Shown piece by piece: positions 1 through 6,850 of a DNA stretch of 15,024 nucleotides. The DNA lies in contig JABMDE010000132.1 in assembly GCA_015904055.1 (NCBI GenBank), positions 1-15,024 of the forward strand, given 5' to 3'. Position 1 is the first letter of the stretch. Each line of letters begins with the position of its first letter. This DNA comes from Nitrospira sp. Its GTDB lineage: Bacteria > Nitrospirota > Nitrospiria > Nitrospirales > Nitrospiraceae. The notes under the pieces were generated by a model. The model did no database searches and was not told where the DNA came from. It saw only the letters and a program-made list of their open reading frames with translations. The position numbers were made by a program, and so were the translations under genes.

Positions 1-2
1 AC

Positions 3-1229
3 ATTTCCATCGATCAACTGACTCCAGGCATGTTCATGGTCGGAGTTGATGTGCCTTGGTATCGTTCCCCCTTCCTATCCCATACCAGACTGATCGAGGA
101 TGCCGACACCATTAAAACAATGAGGCAACACGGGATCCGAACCGTGACCATCGATATCAGTAAGGGGACTGATGTCCGCACCGATGCAACGGAAGAACCG
201 CCGGCGAAGATAGAAACGGGCGCGCAGACCACCATTGCCGTGGAACCCCCTGCGGATCCAACTCAACCGGATACAGGCTCAGTGCACACACTGTACAGGG
301 ATGCGCACGAGACGGTCGAGCGGATATTCGCTCAGCTTGAACAGGGCGTTCCCCCCTCCCCCACCATAACCAAAGCCGTGGTGTCCAATGTGCTGATGCG
401 GATCATTGATGACCGCACCGCGGTCATGACCCATCTTGCCCTTCAAAAGCTCAAGCAGTTCGACAGCTCATTAGCGACACACGCACTCGATACCTGCATC
501 CTGTCGCTGGTCGTCGCCGTCGACATCGGACTGGATGAAACGGCACTGGCCCAGCTTGGCACGGGCGCGTTGCTCCATGACGCAGGCTATGCGCGACTCC
601 CCCGCAACCTGGTCCGGAAACGCCAGACATGCACCGACAACGAGCGCCTCCTGCTGCAACAGCATCCCGCCCTGGGGACGGCCCTGTTCACGGAAACAGC
701 CGGATTCGATGCGGCAACGACTAGAATTGTCGCCGAACATCATGAGCGCGAGAATGGCAGCGGATTTCCCTCCGGGCTGAAGCACGACAGCATATCCACA
801 TTGGCCATGATTGTGGGAATCGTCGACTGGTACGACGGAATGGTGAGCCGTCGAGGTGGGCGGGCCGCGATGCTGCCATCGACCGCCGTCCAGCGTCTGT
901 TCGTAGCGGGACAACAGGGGCAGTTCACAAACACGCTCGCCGAATCCGTCATTCGAAGCATCGGGATCTATCCGACAGGGAGTCTGGTCCTCCTGAATAC
1001 CGGCGAACACGCGGTGGTCGTCGGCATCAATCCTGGGCAACGGCTGAAACCGCTCGTCAAGATTATCGCCGGGCCGCGAGGCGAGTCGTATGTGACTCCC
1101 CTGCTGACCGACCTCGCCGCGCAGACGACGGACCGGGAATCGCGTTCCATTCTGCGTGGGCTCGATCCAGTCCAGGAACGTGTCAACATTGCCCTGTATC
1201 TGGATGAGATCTCATCGGAGGCCGCCTGA
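3..1229 (+). CDS. HD-GYP domain protein with N-terminal DUF3391, 5' end cut by window
   Basis: Probable cyclic-di-GMP phosphodiesterase or degenerate HD-GYP signalling protein in the cytoplasm. The frame is open to the left edge: the codons before the first ATG (position 30) read ISIDQLTPG, which joins MFMVGVDVPW to make the usual start of a DUF3391 domain. The true start therefore lies outside the window and the ATG at 30 is internal. Counting from that ATG, DUF3391 covers about residues 1-50, a Pro/Thr-rich linker 50-85, and the HD-GYP domain about 145-300. Visible metal-site residues are His151, His183-Asp184, His212, His237-His238 and Asp266. The signature is altered: HDAGY replaces the usual HD.GK, and GSGFP (243-247) replaces GSGYP. 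Its last base is the first base of the next gene's ATG, so the two are almost certainly co-translated. Family assignment is firm; catalytic activity is not certain because of the Lys to Tyr change. Confidence 0.9.
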   Translation: MSIDQLTPGMFMVGVDVPWYRSPFLSHTRLIEDADTIKTMRQHGIRTVTIDISKGTDVRTDATEEPPAKIETGAQTTIAVEPPADPTQPDTGSVHTLYRDAHETVERIFAQLEQGVPPSPTITKAVVSNVLMRIIDDRTAVMTHLALQKLKQFDSSLATHALDTCILSLVVAVDIGLDETALAQLGTGALLHDAGYARLPRNLVRKRQTCTDNERLLLQQHPALGTALFTETAGFDAATTRIVAEHHERENGSGFPSGLKHDSISTLAMIVGIVDWYDGMVSRRGGRAAMLPSTAVQRLFVAGQQGQFTNTLAESVIRSIGIYPTGSLVLLNTGEHAVVVGINPGQRLKPLVKIIAGPRGESYVTPLLTDLAAQTTDRESRSILRGLDPVQERVNIALYLDEISSEAA

Positions 1230-4063
1230 TGGAACAACACAACTCTGAACAACACGCAGCGGCTCCGGCTGCCATGCCGTCCATGACCGGTATCCTGGAC
1301 GGTCTGCCGTTCGGAGTTGTGCTGCTGAACAACGGATTTCTGATTCAGGGGATCAATGCAGAAGCTGCGCGATTACTGGGACAGCATCAATCCTCCCTAT
1401 CCGGCGCATCGTTCCCTGAGATCTGGTCTGCCCTGACAGAGTCGAATGCCGCGGCCGTGATGGACCGATTACACGCCGTCGCTGAAACACGCGAACCGAT
1501 CCCTCATACTCAAATCCGCTGCCGCCCCGGAACAGCCGCCTCTATCCCCGTCGAATGGACATGTCAGGCAATTGCGCAGGAAGGCCGGCCCGGACTGATG
1601 ATCGGCCTTCGCGATCGCTCCCAGGAAGAACAGCTGCAGGAAGAGCGCAATCGCCTGGCGGCCATTGCAGAAGAAACCCCGTCCCCCATCATCGAGATGG
1701 ATCAGCATGGGCAGGTACTCTACGCAAATCCGGCCATGATGACCTGGCTCACGACATTGGGCTACAGAGCCGACGGGATTCCATGCATCGTACCGCATAA
1801 CCTTCTGCAGGTGGTGGCCCGCTGTCTCCAGTCCGGCGACCCCATACGGGGTTTGGAGGTCTGCCTCCCTGAAGCCAGTTTCTCATGGACCTTTTGTCCC
1901 GTGCCAACGCACGGGCTCGTTCGCGGCTATGCACTGGACATCACCGGCATCTATGCGGCGCAACAGGAGCTGCGCCGCACTGCTGATCAGCTGCAGGAAA
2001 ACAACCGGCAGCTCGACAAAGCCTTAACCGATGCCCAGGAATCCGTGCGGGCCAAGGCCGCCTTCCTCGCAACAATGAGTCACGAGCTTCGCACCCCGAT
2101 GAACGGGGTCATCGGAATGACCAGCTTGCTGATAGAAACCCCGCTGTCACCGGAACAGCGTTCTTATGCAGACACCATTCGCCAATGCGGCGAGGCGCTC
2201 CTGTCCCTCATCAACAATGTGCTCGAATGCAGCAAGATCGAAGCCGGCAAGGTAGAGCTGGAACAGATCGACTTCAATCTCCGCACCGCCGTCGAAGATG
2301 TGCTGGCCCAATTTGCAGAACGCGCCGAAGCGAAGGGGCTGGAATTGACGGGGTTGGTCCATGCGGCGGTTCCCACGGCGCTGCGCGGCGATCCCGGCCG
2401 CCTGCGCCAGATCCTGACCAATCTGGTCGGCAATGCCCTGAAGTTTACCGACAAGGGCGAAGTCACCTTGCAGGCCTATCTTGAGAAGGATTCCCCCGGT
2501 CAAGCGCGCATTCGATTCGAAGTCTCCGACAGTGGCATCGGGATCGCGCCGGAGGTGCAGGCCAAATTGTTCAGCCCCTTCGTTCAAGCGGACAGTTCGA
2601 CCACCAGAAAATATGGCGGCACCGGTCTGGGGCTGTCGATTTCCAAACAGCTGGTCGAACTGATGAAGGGCCAGATCGGCATTACCAGTACCGCAGGGAA
2701 AGGCAGCACCTTTTGGTGCACAATCGCCTTCGCCAAACAAGTCGATGCACCATGCGCCATCCTCCCCTTGGGTGACCTGGACGGGCGCCGGATTCTGATT
2801 GTGGACGACAATGAATCAAACCGTCTGATCCTCCGCCATCTCGTGACCGGATGGGGAATGCTCGCAGACATGGCGGAGAATGCGGCGGACGCCTTGCGTC
2901 AGGTCACCGAGACGCATGCCCGCGGGATTTCTTATGACCTGGCGATCCTCGACGTCATGATGCCCGGGAAAGACGGCCTGGAACTCGCCCGTGAGTTCCA
3001 ACAACATCCGGCTGCCGCAGGCATGAGAATCGTGGTGCTGACATCGCTGCTCCAGCGGGGCCACGCCGAGCAAGCCCGGCAGGCAGGTGCAATGGGCTAC
3101 CTGCCCAAACCCGCCCGCCATGACCAATTACGCGAGTGTCTCCGTACGGTCCTCGGCATCACACGCGTTGAGAGAGCGGAGACCCGGCCCGCCGATCACG
3201 TATCGCCCCAGCTGGTCACCAGGCACACCTTAGCCGACAACCTGCCGCGGCAGCGCATCTTGATCGTCGAAGACAACCTCATCAATCAGAAACTTGCCGT
3301 CCGCATGGCGGAAAAACTAGGTTATCATCCGGATGTCGTCAACAATGGGAAAGAAGCACTGACCGCCTTGGCACATGAGACCTATGCACTGGTCCTCATG
3401 GATTGCCAAATGCCGGTTATGGATGGATTCGAGGCGACTCGCCTGATCCGGGAAGGCGAAACAGCCGCCCGCTCCGAACGACAGACCTCCCACCCTTCCT
3501 CACGTACCCCGCACATGCCGATCATTGCCGTGACGGCCAATGCCATGCAGGGGGATCGCGAGCACTGTCTGGCAGCCGGCATGGACGACTATCTGGCCAA
3601 ACCGATTCAACTGGACACACTGCGCGCCATACTCCACCGGTGGGCTGCGCCGCCTTCAACCGCCGAGGCGACGCCCTCCTCGGCGCACAGTGATGATCGG
3701 GGGATCTTCGACCCTGCCAAAATGTTTCTCAACATCGGCGAAGATCACGAACTCTTTACACAGCTGGTCGCGCTGTTTCTCGACCGGCACCAGACCATGC
3801 TGACGGCGATCAAAGAAGGATTGATCGGCGCAGATGCCCAGGCAGTCAAACATGCAGCCCATGCTTTGAAAGGCACTGCCAGTAATCTATGTGCGTCGGA
3901 AGTTACCCTGGCGGCAAGCCGTCTCGAAGCCGTCGGCCATCTAGGCGCCTTGCACGACGCCCCGCCGGTCTATGCGCAGTTGGAAATGGAAGTACTCCGG
4001 CTCGTCCGCATACTCGGCCGCTACCGGCATGGCTACAACGCCGTCACAAAGTCGGCAGCATGA
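1229..4063 (+). CDS. Soluble hybrid histidine kinase, PAS-PAS-HisKA-HATPase-REC-REC-HPt
   Basis: Unorthodox multistep phosphorelay sensor of 944 residues. No membrane segment or signal peptide is visible, so it should sense an internal cue. Domains in order: PAS about 18-130; second PAS about 140-240; short coiled coil about 240-275; HisKA with the phospho-acceptor His285 in MSHELRTPMNG; ATPase with N-box Asn398/Asn402, G1 box DSGIG (434-438) and G2 box GGTGLGLS (463-470); receiver 1 with Asp526-Asp527, phospho-Asp575 and Lys627; receiver 2 with Glu681-Asp682, phospho-Asp725, Thr769 and Lys791; and a C-terminal HPt with His878 in AAHALKG. All relay residues are present. The arrangement resembles BarA/GacS-type kinases, but without the membrane and HAMP part and with an extra receiver. 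The start ATG overlaps the stop of the HD-GYP gene by one base. No cognate response regulator is in the window, so its output is unknown; control of motility or cyclic-di-GMP is an inference from position only. Confidence 0.93.
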   Translation: MEQHNSEQHAAAPAAMPSMTGILDGLPFGVVLLNNGFLIQGINAEAARLLGQHQSSLSGASFPEIWSALTESNAAAVMDRLHAVAETREPIPHTQIRCRPGTAASIPVEWTCQAIAQEGRPGLMIGLRDRSQEEQLQEERNRLAAIAEETPSPIIEMDQHGQVLYANPAMMTWLTTLGYRADGIPCIVPHNLLQVVARCLQSGDPIRGLEVCLPEASFSWTFCPVPTHGLVRGYALDITGIYAAQQELRRTADQLQENNRQLDKALTDAQESVRAKAAFLATMSHELRTPMNGVIGMTSLLIETPLSPEQRSYADTIRQCGEALLSLINNVLECSKIEAGKVELEQIDFNLRTAVEDVLAQFAERAEAKGLELTGLVHAAVPTALRGDPGRLRQILTNLVGNALKFTDKGEVTLQAYLEKDSPGQARIRFEVSDSGIGIAPEVQAKLFSPFVQADSSTTRKYGGTGLGLSISKQLVELMKGQIGITSTAGKGSTFWCTIAFAKQVDAPCAILPLGDLDGRRILIVDDNESNRLILRHLVTGWGMLADMAENAADALRQVTETHARGISYDLAILDVMMPGKDGLELAREFQQHPAAAGMRIVVLTSLLQRGHAEQARQAGAMGYLPKPARHDQLRECLRTVLGITRVERAETRPADHVSPQLVTRHTLADNLPRQRILIVEDNLINQKLAVRMAEKLGYHPDVVNNGKEALTALAHETYALVLMDCQMPVMDGFEATRLIREGETAARSERQTSHPSSRTPHMPIIAVTANAMQGDREHCLAAGMDDYLAKPIQLDTLRAILHRWAAPPSTAEATPSSAHSDDRGIFDPAKMFLNIGEDHELFTQLVALFLDRHQTMLTAIKEGLIGADAQAVKHAAHALKGTASNLCASEVTLAASRLEAVGHLGALHDAPPVYAQLEMEVLRLVRILGRYRHGYNAVTKSAA

Positions 4064-4065
4064 CA

Positions 4066-4080
4066 ATGCGCCTCGCGCAT
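4066..4080 (+). terminator. Hairpin just after the kinase stop codon
   Basis: A perfect 6-bp stem, ATGCGC with GCGCAT, around a three-base loop begins three bases after the TGA of the hybrid kinase gene. There is no T-tract on either strand, so it is not a classic intrinsic terminator. It could protect the 3' end or assist Rho-dependent termination between convergent genes. Confidence 0.3.
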
Positions 4081-4109
4081 CGTCGTTGATACCAAGCCCC
4101 TCCTACCAG

Positions 4110-4135
4110 ACCTATACGATACCCCCGTCATAGGT
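4110..4135. terminator. Second hairpin in the convergent gap
   Basis: ACCTATACG (4110-4118) pairs with CGT plus ATAGGT (4126-4128 and 4130-4135), leaving one bulged C and a seven-base loop. It sits midway between the 3' ends of the plus-strand kinase gene and the minus-strand fliW gene, where a bidirectional terminator would be expected. No T-run follows on the plus strand. Nothing else recognisable was found in the rest of 4064-4257. Confidence 0.3.
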
Positions 4136-4257
4136 GTAGTTCGTACTGAGCCATCACTGAAAAATCGTTTCGTTCGCCGGCTAGAGGATCGCCCGTGAGG
4201 AATGTGGCTTGATTCAGCGCACTTGGGATCGTAGTGGAATGTCGTGGCGCGCTGATG

Positions 4258-4731
4258 CTATGGATGGGACTGCGCGAGGCATTGCATCGAATCTGATGCG
4301 GTGGTTGGAAAGAGCGGATGGCGCGTTGGAAATTCGTCCGGAAGCACGAGCTGCTTGCAAAGTTTGGTGCGCTGATTCATCAGCAGCGGCCCACGCAGGT
4401 TGGCGGTCATCCGGCCCGGATCCTCCGACGGGATGGTCAGAATCACCGCCGTCGTCAACTCGTCCTCCTCACTCCCCTGCACTTCAACCAGCACATCGCC
4501 GGACACGCCGATGTGATAGTCGGTCAGCAACAGGTCCGGATCGATGATGACGAACGCCACGGCCGGGTCGTCGAGCGATTGCAGCCATTTGAACGGCGCC
4601 TCCGTATCGTGGTCGAGCATCACGTACCGGCGGCTTTCGGGAAAGCCGAGCAACCCCGATGGAAAGGTGAGTACGCTGTCGTCGTCGATGTCGAGCATGC
4701 CGAAACGGCTGGACCTGCACTGGATCGTCAT
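4258..4731 (-). CDS. fliW: Flagellar assembly factor FliW
   Basis: FliW (157 residues, the usual family size) is the protein antagonist of CsrA. In the known system it binds either flagellin or CsrA, and free FliW relieves CsrA repression of flagellin translation. Family marks seen: LTFPSGLLGFPES near 21-33, the acidic DPAVAFVIIDP segment near 55-65, and NLRGPLLMN at 111-119 (usual form NL.AP..iN). The ATG start is supported by AGGAG nine bases upstream. That AGGAG overlaps the csrA stop codon, and csrA ends only 12 bases before the start, so the two are translationally linked. This is the last gene of the minus-strand block. The final 20 or so residues (TTASDSMQCLAQSHP) are not conserved family sequence. 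Confidence 0.95.
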   Translation of the reverse strand: MTIQCRSSRFGMLDIDDDSVLTFPSGLLGFPESRRYVMLDHDTEAPFKWLQSLDDPAVAFVIIDPDLLLTDYHIGVSGDVLVEVQGSEEDELTTAVILTIPSEDPGRMTANLRGPLLMNQRTKLCKQLVLPDEFPTRHPLFPTTASDSMQCLAQSHP

Positions 4732-4743
4732 TCCACCCTACTC

Positions 4744-4989
4744 CTATTGCACCCGGCGGCGCGTGTGCTGAACGAGATGCCGGAACGCCTCGATCGGGAT
4801 GGCACGAGTTTGCGCCGCCAACTGATTTTCGTTGAGAATTCTGGTCTGAACTTCATCACGATGCACATCGATGGTCTTCGGCGCTTCAATCCCCAGGCGA
4901 ATCTGCCCGCCTTTGATCCCCAACACGACGACCCGAATATCGGGACCGATCGTCACAGCTTCTCCACAACGGCGTGTTAGAACCAGCAT
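4744..4989 (-). CDS. csrA: Carbon storage regulator CsrA
   Basis: RNA-binding translational repressor that recognises GGA in RNA hairpin loops. The first 60 residues fit the family closely: MLVLTRRCGEAVTIG at the start, then a VVVLGIKGGQIRLGIEAPK core and the RDEV motif. At 81 residues it is longer than the roughly 61-residue enterobacterial form. The extra C-terminal tail is typical of CsrA from species that also have FliW, where FliW acts on this region (known from Bacillus). The start is fixed by homology, but the ribosome binding site just upstream is weak (TGGAAACACCGCT); the strong site further up serves a small overlapping frame (see 4977-5012). Gene order flgL-csrA-fliW indicates control of late flagellar protein synthesis, probably flagellin, whose gene is not in the window. 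Confidence 0.96.
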   Translation of the reverse strand: MLVLTRRCGEAVTIGPDIRVVVLGIKGGQIRLGIEAPKTIDVHRDEVQTRILNENQLAAQTRAIPIEAFRHLVQHTRRRVQ

Positions 4990-5012
4990 AGCGGTGTTTC
5001 CAGGCGACGCAT
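4977..5012 (-). CDS. Possible 11-codon upstream reading frame overlapping the csrA start
   Basis: An ATG at 5012 lies four bases after GGAGG, the best ribosome binding site in the csrA leader. It opens a frame encoding MRRLETPLCWF followed by TAA. The frame is shifted relative to csrA and runs across the csrA ATG (4989), ending 10 bases inside csrA. This geometry would allow translational coupling by re-initiation. Seen directly: the SD, the ATG, the frame and the overlap. That it is translated is inference. It could also be an accident in a leader whose GGAGG serves CsrA binding. Confidence 0.3.
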   Translation of the reverse strand: MRRLETPLCWF

Positions 5013-5027
5013 GTGTCCTCCGAACTC

Positions 5028-5054
5028 CTATCGGCTAATCATTCGTGGACTTGA
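5028..5054 (-). promoter_or_regulatory. Sigma-28 (FliA) type promoter for csrA-fliW
   Basis: On the minus strand the sequence reads TCAAGTCC, 11 bases, GCCGATAG. Against the enterobacterial sigma-28 consensus (TAAAGTTT, 11, GCCGATAA) the -10 matches 7 of 8, the -35 matches 5 of 8, and the spacing is exact. Transcription would begin near 5021, about 30 bases before the csrA ATG, leaving a short leader with three GGA motifs (CGGAGGAC and CTGGAA) that CsrA itself could bind. It lies in the 79-base gap after flgL, the only gap large enough at this end of the block. Confidence 0.6.
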
Positions 5055-5068
5055 TCCGCGCTCACCGC

Positions 5069-6835
5069 TTACCGGAGATAGTTCAAGAGCGAGCTCTCGA
5101 ACACTTTGGTCAACGTCCGGCTCGCTGCTTCAATTGCATATTGCTGGAGGGTCAGATCGGAGATCGCTTTGGCTAAATCGACATCCTCCGTTCGCGAAAG
5201 CGTTTGGAGCGCAAATCCCTTCGCTTCTTCTAATTTCTCCGCGCTGGTGGTCATGCGATTCGAAACCGCCCCGACTTCGCCCTGGATCGTCACGATTTGC
5301 GACAACCCGCGATTCAGCCCGCCCAGCGCCTGTGTAATCCCCTCACGATCATTGCCACGCAGTGACCCGACGAGCTGTTTCGCCATCGCAAAGAGATCAA
5401 CCGCGCCGGAGGTCAGCGCACGATCGGCTCGGGCATTCGTCGGCACCGTTTGTCCCGCCCCGATTTCGATCGAGTGCACGCCCGTATCGCCCTGATACTG
5501 CAGGCCCGACACCACCGCAAACAAATCCCCGGCCGCAGGCGCGCCGGTATTATTCGACAATGCGAGCGTCACCCCCTCAAAACTGATCGGGCTTCCCGTC
5601 GTATACGACTGATTGGCCAGCACCGTACGCGGGCTGAGGCTGACAGAAAACGTATCGCCGGCCTGTGGCCCCCCCCGTTGCCCGTTCGCGACCGTCACGC
5701 GAAGTCCTTCGAACGTAATCGGCGCACCGGACACATAGGTATTTCCCGACGACAGAGTCGTGCTGGTCGTGCTGTCCACCACAGAATACTGAGTCGATGA
5801 TGTGAAGAGGATTTGATAGTTATGCAACTTCAGCTGCGCCGGCGCGACGATCCCGGCATCCCGAACTGCCGCGCCACCGGTATTGGCGGAACCGGTCGCC
5901 GTCGTGACCGGAACCGTCACATCCAGAACGTCAAATGCCGTCGCCGACGTAAAGCGAATCATATAATCGTCGAGCGTGGCCAGATTGTCATCGACGATTC
6001 GCCCCTGGCTGGCGCTCACACCGCCGGTGTTGGTCGACGCCGGACTCACCGTCGCGGTGAGCGCAAACGGGACCGCCCCGGAAGTTGCACTTCCACCGGC
6101 CAATCCCAGCACATTCCGGCCGGATCCTCCCGTGACGGTCACGGTGGATTCGGCGCCATGAAGATCCGAGACAATTACCAAACGGTTGTTGTCATATGTG
6201 ACGGAGACCGTCTTGCCGGCTGCGGCCAGAGTCGCATCGGCATTGATACGGTTTTGCAGTCTCACCGCGAGTTCGCTGCCGGTCAACGTTTCAGTCCCTG
6301 CGGTCAAATCAATCGTCCCGGAGCTGACTCCATCGACATTCACGATCAGGCTGTCGGTGCTGCCATTCGTCAGGGTGACCGGCGGGGTGATGGCCAACCC
6401 CGATGTCCGCCCGTGCGTGCTCGTTCCGGTAAAAATCGACTGTCCGTTTAATTCCGTATTCGCCGCTTCCTGAATCTGGGCAAACACCTGCCGCGCCTCG
6501 ACGGCTCCGAGAACCCGCTCTGCAGGTCCATTGATGTCGCTGCGAAACTGGACAGCCAGCTCCTGGAGACGCGACACCGACCGGGTTGCGTTACTGAGCA
6601 CTTTGTCCGACAAATCCAATCGTGTCTGCCCGAAACTGATGTTGCGCAGGCGCTGCTCGATCACCGCGATCGACGCCTTATCGAGCGCAATACGGTTGAA
6701 CGCGCCGGGATCATCGGACGGCTGGCGCACGATCTTGCCGGTCGACACCTGCTGCTGGAATTCGAGCGCGCGCGCACGCGCACGCTGAAGATTATTGGCC
6801 AGCACACCGAATGTCTGTAGTTCCGTGACTCGCAT
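5069..6835 (-). CDS. flgL: Flagellar hook-associated protein 3 (FlgL), enlarged
   Basis: Junction protein between hook and filament, exported by the flagellar type III system. The N-terminus (MRVTELQTFG...QQVSTGKIVRQPSDDPGA, residues 1-45) and the C-terminus (DVDLAKAISDLTLQQYAIEAASRTL, about 551-575) are classic FlgL helices. At 588 residues it is well above the common 300-400; the excess is central. That region holds a flagellin-IN-like segment (about 155-250), two DYxIxF-type segments (289-310 and 338-360) and two segments of the form F-E-G-V...GAP-A-GD-F (369-398 and 414-443). Related segments occur in FlgK next door. The ATG is preceded by GAGG six bases upstream, in the 15-base gap after flgK, so the two are co-transcribed and their ratio is probably set by coupled translation. 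FlgN, encoded upstream, is the expected export chaperone. Confidence 0.95.
   Translation of the reverse strand: MRVTELQTFGVLANNLQRARARALEFQQQVSTGKIVRQPSDDPGAFNRIALDKASIAVIEQRLRNISFGQTRLDLSDKVLSNATRSVSRLQELAVQFRSDINGPAERVLGAVEARQVFAQIQEAANTELNGQSIFTGTSTHGRTSGLAITPPVTLTNGSTDSLIVNVDGVSSGTIDLTAGTETLTGSELAVRLQNRINADATLAAAGKTVSVTYDNNRLVIVSDLHGAESTVTVTGGSGRNVLGLAGGSATSGAVPFALTATVSPASTNTGGVSASQGRIVDDNLATLDDYMIRFTSATAFDVLDVTVPVTTATGSANTGGAAVRDAGIVAPAQLKLHNYQILFTSSTQYSVVDSTTSTTLSSGNTYVSGAPITFEGLRVTVANGQRGGPQAGDTFSVSLSPRTVLANQSYTTGSPISFEGVTLALSNNTGAPAAGDLFAVVSGLQYQGDTGVHSIEIGAGQTVPTNARADRALTSGAVDLFAMAKQLVGSLRGNDREGITQALGGLNRGLSQIVTIQGEVGAVSNRMTTSAEKLEEAKGFALQTLSRTEDVDLAKAISDLTLQQYAIEAASRTLTKVFESSLLNYLR
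5507..6373 (-). repeat. FlgL central region with modules shared with FlgK
   Basis: Protein-level modules in transcription order: B (6373-6086, ending GGSGRNVLGLAGGSA), A1 (5971-5906, DDYMIRFTSATAFDVLD), A2 (5824-5756, HNYQILFTSSTQYSVVDSTT), C1 (5731-5642, ITFEGLRVTV...GDTFSV) and C2 (5596-5507, ISFEGVTLAL...GDLFAV). A2 and C2 look like copies of A1 and C1. Module A2 includes a 15-base stretch (5765-5779, GGTCGTGCTGTCCAC on the plus strand) identical to 7736-7750 in flgK. Confidence 0.65.
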
Positions 6836-6850
6836 GGCGCACCTCGCTGA

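Noticed and set aside
1894..1906. TGGCACG on the minus strand inside the kinase gene, sigma-54 -24 box
   Set aside because: The required TTGC at -12 is absent and no minus-strand gene follows.
4244..4258. TGGCGCG...TGC on the plus strand near the fliW end as a sigma-54 promoter
   Set aside because: The spacing is one base short and it points into the 3' end of fliW with no plus-strand gene downstream.
4318..4980. 220-residue open frame on the plus strand over fliW and csrA
   Set aside because: It is the antisense of two firmly identified genes, its product is Arg/His-rich with no recognisable family, and high GC makes such frames common.
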